Origin: Clostridium tagluense | Lineage (GTDB): Bacteria > Bacillota > Clostridia > Clostridiales > Clostridiaceae | Assembly: GCF_003865095.1 (NCBI RefSeq) | Contig: NZ_BHYK01000018.1 | Span: forward strand, 1-64,000 | Length of the DNA stretch: 64,000 nt | Direction: 5' to 3' | Shown: positions 1 through 9,047 of the stretch, one piece after another | Layout: every line of letters begins with the position of its first letter | Numbering within the stretch: the stretch's first letter is position 1 | Position numbers and translations under genes: made by a program | The notes under the pieces: generated by a model | Told to the model about the DNA's origin: nothing | Databases searched by the model: none | The model's input: only the letters and a program-made list of their open reading frames with translations

Positions 1-222
1 CATTGGAATTCGCAAACACAAGAAAAGGCTATTGGAGAATTTCCAACAGCCCAATTATGACTCGCTCATTAACAAATGATACTTTAAAGAGACGTAACTA
101 CATATTCTTTTCGGATTATTATAGCCACGTTAAACCGTAAACTAATGAAACGCCGTATACCGAACGGTACGTACGGTGTTGTGAAAGGGGCGAAACATTT
201 TAATTGTTAGCCTCTATTCGAT
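1..222 (+). mobile_element. 3' end of a group II intron
   Basis: The window opens inside a group II intron. After the maturase stop at 140, bases 151-178 form a domain V hairpin: lower stem CGCCGTA/TACGGTG, a 2-nt CG bulge and an upper stem TACC/GGTA closed by a GAAC loop. Bases 186-215 form domain VI (AGGGGC paired with GCCTCT). The likely 3' splice end is ...TATTCGAT at 222, after which exon sequence begins. The 5' part lies outside the window, so completeness cannot be judged. Confidence 0.85.
3..140 (+). CDS. Group II intron reverse transcriptase/maturase, C-terminal fragment
   Basis: This open frame runs in from the left edge and ends at TAA 138-140. It encodes about 45 residues with the hallmark ANTRKGYWRIS of the C-terminal region of LtrA-type intron-encoded proteins, followed by a typical basic tail (LKRRNYIFFSDYY). 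Full-length relatives are around 420-600 aa and combine reverse transcriptase, maturase (domain X) and often an endonuclease domain; only the tail is visible here. The stop lies 11 nt before intron domain V, the normal arrangement. It is truncated by the window edge, so this is not evidence of decay. Confidence 0.85.
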   Translation: MEFANTRKGYWRISNSPIMTRSLTNDTLKRRNYIFFSDYYSHVKP

Positions 223-267
223 TTTATGGGAACGTGAAAAGCTAAGCAAATCCTTGTTTGTTGTTAA

Positions 268-417
268 AAAACTCTAAATAGCAATCCAAATTTAATAACT
301 GATATTAAATATCAAATGAAAAGCAATTTCAAAAAGGTACATTTACAAATTAATGGAGTAGATAATATTTCTGCCATGAAGTATTCTTTAGTTACAAAAA
401 AAAGAAATGGCAGGTGA
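268..417 (+). pseudogene. Open-frame remnant between intron and ABC operon
   Basis: An open frame without a usable early start runs from 268 to a TGA at 415-417 (49 codons, with LQINGVDNISAMKYS near its middle). It ends inside the SD of the following ABC gene, as the 3' end of an upstream operon gene would. I cannot assign a family. It may be the tail of a gene broken by the intron or by deletion, or chance. Confidence 0.3.
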
Positions 418-422
418 AAGTT

Positions 423-2180
423 GTGAATGAAAAAAAACAAAATTCTTTATCAATATTATTTAAATGGGCAGGAAAAGAAAAATACAAGCTATACTTTTCT
501 ATGTTTTGTGGCTTTGTAAGTGGGTTAATGGTGATAGCTCCATATATTGCAATATACAAAATTATAGAAAATATATATTTTAAACAACTAACGAGAGAAA
601 TACTACTTCAATATAGTATTTTACTAACAATTTCAATTATATTAAGATATTTTTTTATGGCAGTTGGCATAGTAGCCTCTCATAAGGGAGCCTATAATGC
701 ACTTTATAATGTTAGATGTATGATTATAAATCATATGGCAAAAATACCTTTAGGATATCTTAATGAAAAAAGTGCTGGAGAAATTAAAAAAGTAATTAGT
801 GAAGACATAGAAAAGTTGGAACTTTTCTTAGCACACCATCTTTCAGAAATTTTTATGTATTTAAGTGGACCAATAGCTATATTTGGTTATTTATGTACTG
901 TAAATCCTATTTTAGCTCTTATTACGCTAATTCCAATACCTATTTGTGTATTATTGCAGTTTATGATGTTTAAAGGTCAAAGCACTAGAATGAATGAATT
1001 AAACAAGGTAACTGGAAATTTAAATTCAGTAATGATTGAATATATAAATGGAATGAAACTTATAAAAGCTTACGATATGGGGGCTGATTCTTATAAGAAG
1101 TATAAAGGAGCTATTGATGAGCAACATAGTTTATGGAAGAAAATTGCTTATAAAATGGGACCCTTGTATGCAGTTTTTGTAATAGTCCTTCAATGTGGAG
1201 TTGTATTTGTAATTCCTATAGGTGGGTTCATGTACAATCATGGAAGTGCTAAAGCTGGGGCTTTAATATTATTTGCATTTGTAGGAAGCCTTTATCTATC
1301 AGAACTTCGTCCGTTAATGGAACTTGGTTCAAATTTTTCTCAGGTTCTTAATGGAATTAATAATGCAAAAGCAATTATCGAAATACCTGCTTATGAAAAG
1401 GGGGACAAGGCGTTTCCAAATAATACAGAAATTAAACTTAAGGATGTAAGCTTTTCCTATGATGGAAAGATAAATATTTTAAATAAAGTTAACCTTACTA
1501 TTAAAGCTGGCGAAAAAATAGCTTTTGTAGGAAGGTCTGGAGCTGGAAAAAGTACCATGATGCAGCTTATTTCAAGGTCTTTTGATACAAATAAGGGGAG
1601 AATTTTAATAGGCGGAAAGGATATAAAAGAGATAGATTATGAAACTCTTCTTCAAAATATATCCATAGTGTTTCAAAATACTTTCTTAACAAAAGAAAGC
1701 ATACTTGAAAATATAAAAATGGGTAAAGAGGCAAGCCTTCATGAAGTAAAGACGGCAGCTAAAAAAGCACAGATTCATGATTTTATTGAAAGTCTTCCAG
1801 AAGGATATGATACGAAAGTAGGGAGTTATGGATCGCGTTTTAGTGGAGGAGAAAAACAAAGGATTGCCATTGCAAGAGCAATACTTAAAAATGCACCAAT
1901 ACTTATACTTGATGAAGCTACCTCAGCTGCGGATCCAGAAAAGCAACAGGAAATAGATGTGGCTATAGATGATTTGTGCAAAAATAAGACAGTAATTATT
2001 ATTGCTCATAGACTTAATATAGTGAGAAAATGTGATAGAGTGGCCATAGTAGAAAATAATACAGTAACAGATATAGGAGTTCATGATGAACTATTAAAAA
2101 CCAATGAGTATTATAGACAAATATGGGACTTTTATGATAAATCTAAGAATATTCAGTATTCTGTAAAGGCAGGTGAATAA
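423..2180 (+). CDS. ABC exporter half-transporter (permease + ATPase), subunit A
   Basis: Fused membrane and ATPase half-transporter of 585 aa, likely one half of a heterodimeric exporter with the next gene. About six membrane segments lie in the first 310 residues. The ATPase domain follows, with Walker A GRSGAGKST near residue 370, signature FSGGEKQR near 473, Walker B ILILDEATS near 495 and the switch histidine IIAHR near 527. I chose GTG 423 because AGGTGA at 412-417 lies 5 nt before it; GTG 414 in the same frame has no good SD. The substrate is unknown: sequences of this type are annotated as lipid, peptide, drug or siderophore exporters, and nothing nearby decides between them. Confidence 0.88.
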   Translation: MNEKKQNSLSILFKWAGKEKYKLYFSMFCGFVSGLMVIAPYIAIYKIIENIYFKQLTREILLQYSILLTISIILRYFFMAVGIVASHKGAYNALYNVRCMIINHMAKIPLGYLNEKSAGEIKKVISEDIEKLELFLAHHLSEIFMYLSGPIAIFGYLCTVNPILALITLIPIPICVLLQFMMFKGQSTRMNELNKVTGNLNSVMIEYINGMKLIKAYDMGADSYKKYKGAIDEQHSLWKKIAYKMGPLYAVFVIVLQCGVVFVIPIGGFMYNHGSAKAGALILFAFVGSLYLSELRPLMELGSNFSQVLNGINNAKAIIEIPAYEKGDKAFPNNTEIKLKDVSFSYDGKINILNKVNLTIKAGEKIAFVGRSGAGKSTMMQLISRSFDTNKGRILIGGKDIKEIDYETLLQNISIVFQNTFLTKESILENIKMGKEASLHEVKTAAKKAQIHDFIESLPEGYDTKVGSYGSRFSGGEKQRIAIARAILKNAPILILDEATSAADPEKQQEIDVAIDDLCKNKTVIIIAHRLNIVRKCDRVAIVENNTVTDIGVHDELLKTNEYYRQIWDFYDKSKNIQYSVKAGE

Positions 2181-2181
2181 C

Positions 2182-3888
2182 ATGGAAAATCATACGTGGA
2201 TAAAAAAGGATAAAAGATTAATTGTTTCAATTTTTCTTAATATAATAGAAGGGATACTTACAGGTTCTGTTCTTGGAAGCATATTTTTAACCATAGATTC
2301 ATTATTTCAAAATAAATTTGATTTAAGTAAGCTGATAAACTTATGTATATTAGTAGCATGCATATTCATTGTACGTTTAGTATTGTATTCTATAGGATAT
2401 ACATTAGGGCATGTGGGTGCGTCATCTACGGCAAAAGGTATAAGACTTTTCCTCGGAAATAAGATAAAAAATCTTCCTCTTATAAATTTTTCAAAATATA
2501 AGACAGGAGAATTTATTAATGTAGTAACTCATGATGTAAATAACTACGAAGATATCTTAGGCCATAAAACTGGAGAAATAGCTAAAAATTTAACTTTAAG
2601 TACTGTAACCTTATTATTTTTATGCAGTGTTGATATTAGTATTGGTGCAGTAAATTTAATTATTGCCTTGTTAATTATTCCTTTCATGATTATATCTTCT
2701 AAAATGGTAAAGAAGTATGGAGGAATGAAAAAGGATATACTCAATGATAATGTTAGTGATTTAGTTGAATATATAAATGGTATCCAAACCTTTAGAAGTT
2801 ATGGACTTGGTGGAGTAAAAAATAAAAAAATAAATAGATCATTAAAGAATATAAGTGATATAAGTTATAAATTTGAATCTAAAGTAGTACCCATAGGTTG
2901 TATTTATAGGGTAGTAGAAGATATAAGTGTCCCATTATCCATTATTCTTGGAGGGTACCAATGGATTTTGGGTGAAATATCCTCTTCGCAGTATGTTATT
3001 TGTGTAATTTTAGCATTGTTTATATCACAACTTATGGGGAATCTATTTATAGATTTAACCAGTTATAAAAATCTTATGATTTCAAAAAAATCTATGGATA
3101 ATTTGGCAAAACAAAAGGAAGATACTTACTTAGAAATTGAATTTGACCCAGCTAATTATGATATTGAATTTAAAAATGTTTCTTTTAATTATATAAAAGA
3201 TCAACCTATTTTAAAAAATATAAGTTTTAAAGCCAAAAATGGTGAACTTACTGCTATTGTAGGAGATTCAGGATCTGGAAAATCTACAATACTTAACCTT
3301 ATTTCAAAATTTTATGAAATAGAGCAGGGTGATATAAAAATAGGAGGAGTAAATACTAAGAATATCAATGGGGAGAGAGTCCTTAAAAATGTTTCAATGG
3401 TATATCAAGATGTTTTCTTATTTAATGATAGCATAAAAAATAATATAAGATTTGCAAAACCTGAGGCTTCAGACCAAGAAATAGTAAGTGCGTGTAAAGC
3501 TTCCAATTGTCATGAGTTTATTTCAAAGTTAGAAAAGGGATATGATACTTTCATTGGTGAAAATGGGAATAGGCTATCAGGCGGAGAAAAACAGCGTATT
3601 TCTATTGCAAGAGCGATACTTAAAGATAGTCCCATAATTCTTCTTGATGAAGCTACAGCATCTTTGGATATAGAAAATGAATTATATGTTAAGGAAGCAA
3701 TATCAAAGCTTATAAGTAAAAATAAAACCTTAATTATAATTGCCCATAATCTTTCTGTAGTTAAAAACGCAGATAATATTTTAGTTGTATCTGATGGCAA
3801 AATTATTGAACAAGGTAATCATGAAAAACTTATAAAAAAACGTGGAAAATATTATTCAATGTGGGGAGTTGAAACGTCTATACATTGA
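2182..3888 (+). CDS. ABC exporter half-transporter (permease + ATPase), subunit B
   Basis: Second half-transporter, 568 aa, with six predicted membrane segments and then an ATPase domain: Walker A GDSGSGKST near residue 361, signature LSGGEKQR near 465, Walker B IILLDEATASLD near 486 and IIAHN near 520. The SD (AGGTGA, 2171-2176) lies within the end of the upstream gene, whose stop is 1 nt before ATG 2182, so the two are translationally coupled and probably form a heterodimer. Both subunits keep the Walker B glutamate, so neither ATP site is obviously degenerate by that criterion. Substrate unknown. Confidence 0.88.
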   Translation: MENHTWIKKDKRLIVSIFLNIIEGILTGSVLGSIFLTIDSLFQNKFDLSKLINLCILVACIFIVRLVLYSIGYTLGHVGASSTAKGIRLFLGNKIKNLPLINFSKYKTGEFINVVTHDVNNYEDILGHKTGEIAKNLTLSTVTLLFLCSVDISIGAVNLIIALLIIPFMIISSKMVKKYGGMKKDILNDNVSDLVEYINGIQTFRSYGLGGVKNKKINRSLKNISDISYKFESKVVPIGCIYRVVEDISVPLSIILGGYQWILGEISSSQYVICVILALFISQLMGNLFIDLTSYKNLMISKKSMDNLAKQKEDTYLEIEFDPANYDIEFKNVSFNYIKDQPILKNISFKAKNGELTAIVGDSGSGKSTILNLISKFYEIEQGDIKIGGVNTKNINGERVLKNVSMVYQDVFLFNDSIKNNIRFAKPEASDQEIVSACKASNCHEFISKLEKGYDTFIGENGNRLSGGEKQRISIARAILKDSPIILLDEATASLDIENELYVKEAISKLISKNKTLIIIAHNLSVVKNADNILVVSDGKIIEQGNHEKLIKKRGKYYSMWGVETSIH

Positions 3889-3927
3889 CGTGGTGTTAGT
3901 ATTGCAGTTCCGCAGGAGATGATAAAT

Positions 3928-3954
3928 AGGATGATATATTTAATATACCATCCT
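3928..3954 (+). terminator. Possible terminator after the ABC pair
   Basis: AGGATG at 3928-3933 pairs with CATCCT at 3949-3954, and the inner arms TATA/TATA extend the stem. Only a short TTTG follows, so termination may be weak. Confidence 0.4.
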
Positions 3955-4075
3955 TTGTAGAAATATAAATATTTCTTAAACATGCACATTTTATACTGAA
4001 ATTACATACAATATAATTGTTTAGTCTATATGATAGAGATACCGCAGGACACAACAGATTAAGAATCAGTAGTTT

Positions 4076-4113
4076 AAAATAGATAGTACGCCTAACTATC
4101 TATTTTATTTTTT
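4076..4113 (+). terminator. Rho-independent terminator (rightward)
   Basis: A perfect 12-bp stem AAAATAGATAGT/ACTATCTATTTT (4076-4087 and 4095-4106) with a 7-nt loop is followed by ATTTTTT. It reads rightward, and its right arm contains the stop codon of the minus-strand gene at 4100. Confidence 0.7.
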
Positions 4114-4291
4114 CAGGGTCTTTAGCCACTTCGATACCAAACTCTGTTTCAGACTGATCTGGCAATTTGGTACGAGCCTTTATATTAAAATTTACTTTAT
4201 CTTTAGAAAAACAAATTACTGCGGATGTCACACAAAGAACAGCTATTAAGGTAATACAAAACAGCATGAACATTTGGATACTATCCGACAT
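4100..4291 (-). CDS. Small single-pass membrane protein, unknown function
   Basis: A 63-aa protein with one hydrophobic segment at about residues 7-28 (MFMLFCITLIAVLCVTSAVI) and a charged C-terminal tail ending in KDPEKIK. A GGAGGGGGG run precedes ATG 4291, so translation is likely. I recognise no family. It stands alone between the ABC pair and the 4726-5574 membrane protein, and its stop codon is embedded in the arm of a rightward terminator. Confidence 0.55.
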   Translation of the reverse strand: MSDSIQMFMLFCITLIAVLCVTSAVICFSKDKVNFNIKARTKLPDQSETEFGIEVAKDPEKIK

Positions 4292-4725
4292 TTAATTCTT
4301 ACCCCCCTCCAAATTTGTTCCTGCGGTGTCCCATAATTAGGGAGGTATTAAATCTATTGTGAAAATATTAACTACATGTAAAAATATGGTATAAGTATAA
4401 TATATACCTATTTTGAATTTAATTCAATATTTAATATAATACAATAAACTACAAGAAATATCCTTTTTTTGTTCGTTCTATCCTTCGTTTAGGTACTAAA
4501 ATGTATTATATATTTTCATTTCTATGTTTGGAATACTGCTTGAATATTTAATCATTATACATAAAAAACATGCAATAAATAGCAATAAAAATTTTTAAGT
4601 TTTTGTTGCTATTTAGTATATTTGACTTACACAGTAAAAGCGAAAAGGTTATCCTTAGAAGTATCATTTTTATCGTAGGAAATGTCACCTTTATTTATTA
4701 AGAAATTTGTTGGGGGATTATGAGC
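4292..4725. other. Intergenic region with one hairpin
   Basis: No coding frame is supported. It contains TCCTGCGG at 4319-4326, the inverted form of a CCGCAGGA motif found at 4042, 3910 and 41551. A hairpin at 4577-4614 (AAATAGCAAT with five A, paired with five T then GTTGCTATTT) could end transcription of the minus-strand gene that stops at 4726. Nothing else stands out. Confidence 0.5.
4577..4614 (-). terminator. Hairpin downstream of the 4726-5574 gene
   Basis: A stem of about 14 bp with one bulge (AAATAGCAATAAAAA against TTTTTGTTGCTATTT) lies 110 nt past the minus-strand stop at 4726. There is no clear T-run on either strand beyond the stem itself. Confidence 0.4.
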
Positions 4726-5574
4726 TTAGGAGCTTATGGATTCAACTTGGCCACGGCGGAAGCTGACTCTAGATTTTCCAGTGTGAAGCTGCCAAGTGTG
4801 CCAGAATACATAAGGTATAATCAATATTGCGTTTATGATACCCCAATATTTCAAGACATTTGGATTGAACCATGCTGAAGAATCCATTATTGCAGGGAAT
4901 AGGTTTGGTAGGCAGGCGCGAAATAGCATATGTGTTGCCAATGTGTATACCCTAGAAGTAATGTAAAGTTCTGGACGTCCTTTGATAATTGGATATATTT
5001 CCGCAGCCATTAGGATACATACTGAACTTGCAAAGAAACTATGACTTTCACCATACACGAAGCATAAATTCCAGGTTGTATATAGGAAGTTCCAAGCAAT
5101 TGTAGTGTATGAGATTAGATCGCCACGGTCTCCATGCTCTGAGGATAGCTTCCAAAACTTTGGAGCATAGGGCATAGTTACGCAAAGTAAGAAACCACAG
5201 AGTGAGTTGAAGTAGTTTCCTGTTTGAAGATCTTTCACAGTGGCTTCCATGATATTAAGAAATAGAACACCAAAGAGGACCCAAAGCACCCAGTCTTTTT
5301 GCAGTGCTGTCCAAAATTTGCCCTGCCTCTTTTCATAGTGGGCAACTCTAGAAAATCCTAAAAATATGGTTGGAATTATAACGCTTATAATTTTAAACCA
5401 ACGAAACCAACCTACTACTCCTCCTGACATAAGCCAAATCGGAAAAGTTAATAGTGATGCAAGCCAGAACCAGTTTGAAAACTTGCAGTATTTGCGCATG
5501 CAACCTACGATAAACATGAGTAATGTAAAATACGAAGCCATGGAAAGTACATACTTCCATACAGGAATGTTCAT
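4726..5574 (-). CDS. Multi-pass membrane protein (DUF5692-like)
   Basis: A 282-aa integral membrane protein with about 8-9 hydrophobic segments and many aromatic residues. An N-terminal WKYVLSMASYFTLLMFIVGC segment precedes KFSNWFWLASLLTFPIW, and the C-terminus is basic and cytoplasmic-looking. I tentatively place it in the DUF5692 family of clostridial membrane proteins from memory; the biochemical role is unknown. It is transcribed divergently from the TetR regulator at 5925, which probably controls it. ATG 5574 is preceded by a GGGGGG-rich SD. Confidence 0.6.
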   Translation of the reverse strand: MNIPVWKYVLSMASYFTLLMFIVGCMRKYCKFSNWFWLASLLTFPIWLMSGGVVGWFRWFKIISVIIPTIFLGFSRVAHYEKRQGKFWTALQKDWVLWVLFGVLFLNIMEATVKDLQTGNYFNSLCGFLLCVTMPYAPKFWKLSSEHGDRGDLISYTTIAWNFLYTTWNLCFVYGESHSFFASSVCILMAAEIYPIIKGRPELYITSRVYTLATHMLFRACLPNLFPAIMDSSAWFNPNVLKYWGIINAILIIPYVFWHTWQLHTGKSRVSFRRGQVESISS

Positions 5575-5924
5575 AATAATGCCCCCCTTTTTTTCATAAA
5601 ATCACAAAATGCACAGAATACTAATATTTAGTAATCCGTCAAGTGAGGGACATTGAAATAAACAACAAGTCAGTATGTATGCTAGTCTATTTTCATGTCC
5701 CTAAGATAAATAATGCAGTTGTATTGTTTAAGATGTAAAGCATAACATAACAAGTGTTCGGTATAATAATTAGTATAGCACCATTTATACGATTGTCAAT
5801 ATATAACTGTGAAAAAATCCTATATTACAAAAAATAAGGAATATTTTATTTTTATAGAAGAGATGAAATGTAAGAAATATGTTATAATTGGATGGGAAAC
5901 AATAGGCTTGGAGGTGTAAAGCAC
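5575..5924. promoter_or_regulatory. Divergent control region with long inverted repeat
   Basis: Spacer between the membrane protein (minus) and the TetR gene (plus). AGGGACAT at 5646-5653 is the exact inverse of ATGTCCCT at 5695-5702, and flanking bases extend the match imperfectly, leaving a 41-nt centre. A TATAAT at 5883-5888 is a plausible -10 for the regulator. The repeat could be an operator or a hairpin. Confidence 0.45.
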
Positions 5925-6521
5925 ATGTCAATAGATGGGAAATCGCGTATTATTCAGGCGGCTAAGTGTGTCATTAGTCGAAGTGGTATAGCTGGTGCCA
6001 CCATGCGAGGTATTGCTGAAGAGGCAGGTCTTAGTACCGGGGCTATATACCATTATTACAGAAGCAAAGAAGATATTCTTTATGAAGTAATGGATGAGAG
6101 TCTTTCTGAAACATTGCGCATAGCTGAGAAATCCAAGGGAGTAAAACGCAGTAGTGAGGAGCTTATTGAAGAAATATTTGAAAATATAGTTAAACGATTT
6201 GAAAAGACTGATGAAAATCGTATTCAGTTATATCTAGCTCAGGAAGCCATTCAGGGCAACTCTGAACTTAAAGAAAAATTCAAGGATAAATATCAAGAAT
6301 GGGTAAGTAGGACAGAAGAATTAATGCAGCATATGTATGGGAAAGTACCTACTAAATATAATAAGGCATTGTCATCCCTTCTTATTGGAGCAATAGATGG
6401 CATTGTTATGCAATTTCTACTGGGTGCAAATCCAGCGGAATTAGATGACATTTTAAAAGTATATCATCATATTCTTAAAGATGGAATTCCAAATTTTTTA
6501 GACCAATTGGCTGAAATATAA
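5925..6521 (+). CDS. TetR/AcrR-family transcriptional regulator
   Basis: A 198-aa one-component repressor. The N-terminal helix-turn-helix is canonical (MRGIAEEAGLSTGAIYHYY at about residues 27-45, followed by KEDIL), and the remaining helical part is the ligand and dimer domain with no recognisable ligand signature. ATG 5925 is chosen because GGAGGTG at 5910-5916 lies 8 nt upstream; an in-frame ATG at 5892 has no SD. It diverges from the 4726-5574 membrane gene, so local repression of that gene and itself is the simplest model. Confidence 0.88.
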   Translation: MSIDGKSRIIQAAKCVISRSGIAGATMRGIAEEAGLSTGAIYHYYRSKEDILYEVMDESLSETLRIAEKSKGVKRSSEELIEEIFENIVKRFEKTDENRIQLYLAQEAIQGNSELKEKFKDKYQEWVSRTEELMQHMYGKVPTKYNKALSSLLIGAIDGIVMQFLLGANPAELDDILKVYHHILKDGIPNFLDQLAEI

Positions 6522-6567
6522 AATGGACTTTAAAAAAACTTAAAAAAATTAAATTAAATAGAATATG

Positions 6568-6611
6568 AGCCTAAATTTTAATTCACTGCGAATTGAGATT
6601 TAGGCTTTTAT
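6568..6611. terminator. Bidirectional terminator between tetR and permease
   Basis: AGCCTAAAT (6568-6576) pairs with ATTTAGGCT (6598-6606), with inner AATTC/GAATT pairing. TTTTATATTTTATTT follows on the plus strand, and A-rich sequence precedes it, so it can serve both convergent genes. Confidence 0.7.
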
Positions 6612-6614
6612 ATT

Positions 6615-7934
6615 TTATTTAGCAGTTTTATTTTTTCTCATATAATATATAGGTAATCCTATTGCTGTAACTACAAGACCTAATCCTGCATTAAGAGGTT
6701 GAGTAAACATAGTATTTATTATTATATAAAGTCCTCCTACTATAGCTATAATGGGAATTACAGGATAAAGAGGTACTTTATAAGGTCTTATAAGATCTGG
6801 TTTCTTCTTCCTAAGAACCATTACTGCAATAAATGTCATGACATAGAAAATCCAAAGTACAAATACTAACAAATCTGTTAATTGATTAAAATTTCCTGAT
6901 AATGTCATTACTATTGCGATAACTCCAATTAAAATACCAGAGTTGATTGGAGTACTAGTTTTAGGAGTTAATTTTGATAACCATTTACTCCCCGGTAATT
7001 TATTTTCTAGTGCCAAAGCATATGGAACTCTCATTCCTGTTAGTATATTACCATTTAAAGTTCCAAATATTGATACCAAAATTCCAACGGTAATAACTTT
7101 TCCACCAGCTGCTCCAAAAAGTAATGTTGCTACATCTGTAGCTGGCGTTTTTGTTGCTGCAAGTGCAGATGCCGGTAATACAAATAGATACGCCATATTA
7201 ATCAATATGTAGGCAGCCATTACAAATAACAGTCCACCAATAATTGCTTTTGGCAAATCTTTTTTTGGATTTTTTAATTCACCTGCTATATTTCCAACGT
7301 GTATCCAACCATCATAAGCAAACATGGTTGCTAAAAGTGCTGACCCCAAACTTGTAGCTATTGGATGGGTAGCAACTGACACTGGAAATAACCTTACTAC
7401 TCCACCATTACCATTAATAAATCCAAAAACGATAATTGCAAGTATAGGAACCATTTTACCTATTGTAAATACAGTTTGAATATTTCCACCAACTTTTGCG
7501 CCTAAACAATTCATAACTATTAAAAATATAATGCTTATTATTGCTATTATAATTAACATTTCATCACCCAAGCCTAACAATGAAACCGCTTGGGTTGCAA
7601 ATATTATTCCGAGTGCAGCTATATTGGCTGGGAAAGATATCACTGTTTCAACCCAACCTAATAGGAATCCCCAAACTTCTCCATATGTTTCCTCGAGCCA
7701 AACTATCATTCCACCAGTTTTAGGTATTGCAGCTGCCACTTCGGCTGCTGTAAGTCCTCCAGCTATAGTTATTAATCCTCCGATAATCCATGCAATCATT
7801 CCCAGGCCTGGTGCTCCCGTTGCAGTATAAATAGCTGTAGGTTTAAAGAATACTCCTGAACCTATAACCATGCCTATAACAACTGCACTTGCTGCTAAGA
7901 GGCCAATTTCTTTTTTTAATGTGTTTTTTCCCAA
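6615..7934 (-). CDS. APC-family amino acid permease (SteT/LAT-like)
   Basis: A 439-aa transporter with about 12 membrane segments. The first segment carries the APC signature (VVIGMVIGSGVF), followed by TAAEVAAAIPKTGG and ETYGEVWGF, typical of the LAT/SteT branch of serine/threonine or neutral amino acid exchangers. It is the last gene of a minus-strand operon after kbl and tdh (76-nt gap), which suggests it imports threonine or exchanges it for glycine or serine. Specificity is inferred from neighbours only. ATG 7934 has a GGGAGG-type SD. Confidence 0.85.
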   Translation of the reverse strand: MGKNTLKKEIGLLAASAVVIGMVIGSGVFFKPTAIYTATGAPGLGMIAWIIGGLITIAGGLTAAEVAAAIPKTGGMIVWLEETYGEVWGFLLGWVETVISFPANIAALGIIFATQAVSLLGLGDEMLIIIAIISIIFLIVMNCLGAKVGGNIQTVFTIGKMVPILAIIVFGFINGNGGVVRLFPVSVATHPIATSLGSALLATMFAYDGWIHVGNIAGELKNPKKDLPKAIIGGLLFVMAAYILINMAYLFVLPASALAATKTPATDVATLLFGAAGGKVITVGILVSIFGTLNGNILTGMRVPYALALENKLPGSKWLSKLTPKTSTPINSGILIGVIAIVMTLSGNFNQLTDLLVFVLWIFYVMTFIAVMVLRKKKPDLIRPYKVPLYPVIPIIAIVGGLYIIINTMFTQPLNAGLGLVVTAIGLPIYYMRKNKTAK

Positions 7935-8010
7935 TTAAATTTCCTCCCTTACATGTTATTTTAATGTACATTTTTATTAATTTAGGGTTATAGAACTTCT
8001 TAAATAAATA

Positions 8011-8970
8011 TTATTTAGCGCCAATTCCTTTAGCACTTAATTTTTCAAGCATATCTGTAGTCATTTTTGCCAAATCATATTCAGCTTTAAAACCCCACTC
8101 ATTTTTAGCACAAGTTGGATCAATTGAATTTGGCCATGAATTAGCAATTCCTTGTCTTATTGGATCTACATTATAATCCATAATAAAACCTGGTATATGT
8201 TTTTTAATTTCAGCAGCTATTTCTTCTGGTTCAAAACTCATAGCTGTAATATTAAATGCATTTCTGTGAATCAATTTTGAACCATCAGCTTCCATTATTT
8301 TAATTATTGCATTTATTGCATCTGGCATATACATCATATCCATTTTTGTTCCTTCACCAATAAATGAAGTGTATTTACCAGATTTTAATGCTTCATAATA
8401 TATATCAACAGCATAGTCGGTTGTTCCTCCGCCTGGAAGAACTTCATAAGAAATTAGTCCTGGGAAACGTACTCCTCTTGTATCAACTCCAAATTTCTTA
8501 AAGTAATAATCACATAATAATTCTCCTGCAACTTTGTTTACACCATACATAGTTGTTGGTCTTTGAATTGTATCTTGAGGAGTATTATCTTTAGGTGTAG
8601 ATGGACCAAAGGCACCTATAGAACTTGGGGTAAAGAACTGGCAATTTAATTCTCTAGCAACTTCTAAAGCGTTTACGAGTCCACCCATATTTAAATTCCA
8701 AGCCAGCAGTGGTTTCGCTTCAGCAGTTGCTGATAATAAAGCTGCTAAATGAACTAATGTATCTATTTCATATTTTTTAGCAAGCTCGAGCATAGTTTTA
8801 TGATCAGTTACATCTAACAATTCAAAGGGGCCGTTCATAACTACTGGGTTACCCTCTAGCTTTCTTAAATCTGTAGCTATTACATTATCATTACCATAAA
8901 TTTCTCTCATTTTCATTACGAGTTCTGAACCTATTTGCCCTAATGCTCCTGTTACTAATATTTTTTTCAT
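8011..8970 (-). CDS. tdh: L-threonine 3-dehydrogenase, SDR/epimerase type
   Basis: A 319-aa NAD-dependent enzyme oxidising L-threonine to 2-amino-3-ketobutyrate. It belongs to the extended short-chain dehydrogenase (epimerase-like) class, not the zinc alcohol-dehydrogenase class. The nucleotide-binding GALGQIG is at residues 8-14, catalytic serine at SS116-117, and the YxxxK pair at Y142/K146. The unstable product is taken up by the upstream-encoded Kbl, and the two genes are 77 nt apart in one operon. It lies upstream of the permease. The assignment is strong because the motifs and the kbl neighbour agree. Confidence 0.9.
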   Translation of the reverse strand: MKKILVTGALGQIGSELVMKMREIYGNDNVIATDLRKLEGNPVVMNGPFELLDVTDHKTMLELAKKYEIDTLVHLAALLSATAEAKPLLAWNLNMGGLVNALEVARELNCQFFTPSSIGAFGPSTPKDNTPQDTIQRPTTMYGVNKVAGELLCDYYFKKFGVDTRGVRFPGLISYEVLPGGGTTDYAVDIYYEALKSGKYTSFIGEGTKMDMMYMPDAINAIIKIMEADGSKLIHRNAFNITAMSFEPEEIAAEIKKHIPGFIMDYNVDPIRQGIANSWPNSIDPTCAKNEWGFKAEYDLAKMTTDMLEKLSAKGIGAK

Positions 8971-9047
8971 TTGTTTCCCTCCCTATTAACTGATTATTGT
9001 TGACAATTTGTATTAATTAGGTGCTTTGCTGGAATTTGATATAAATT

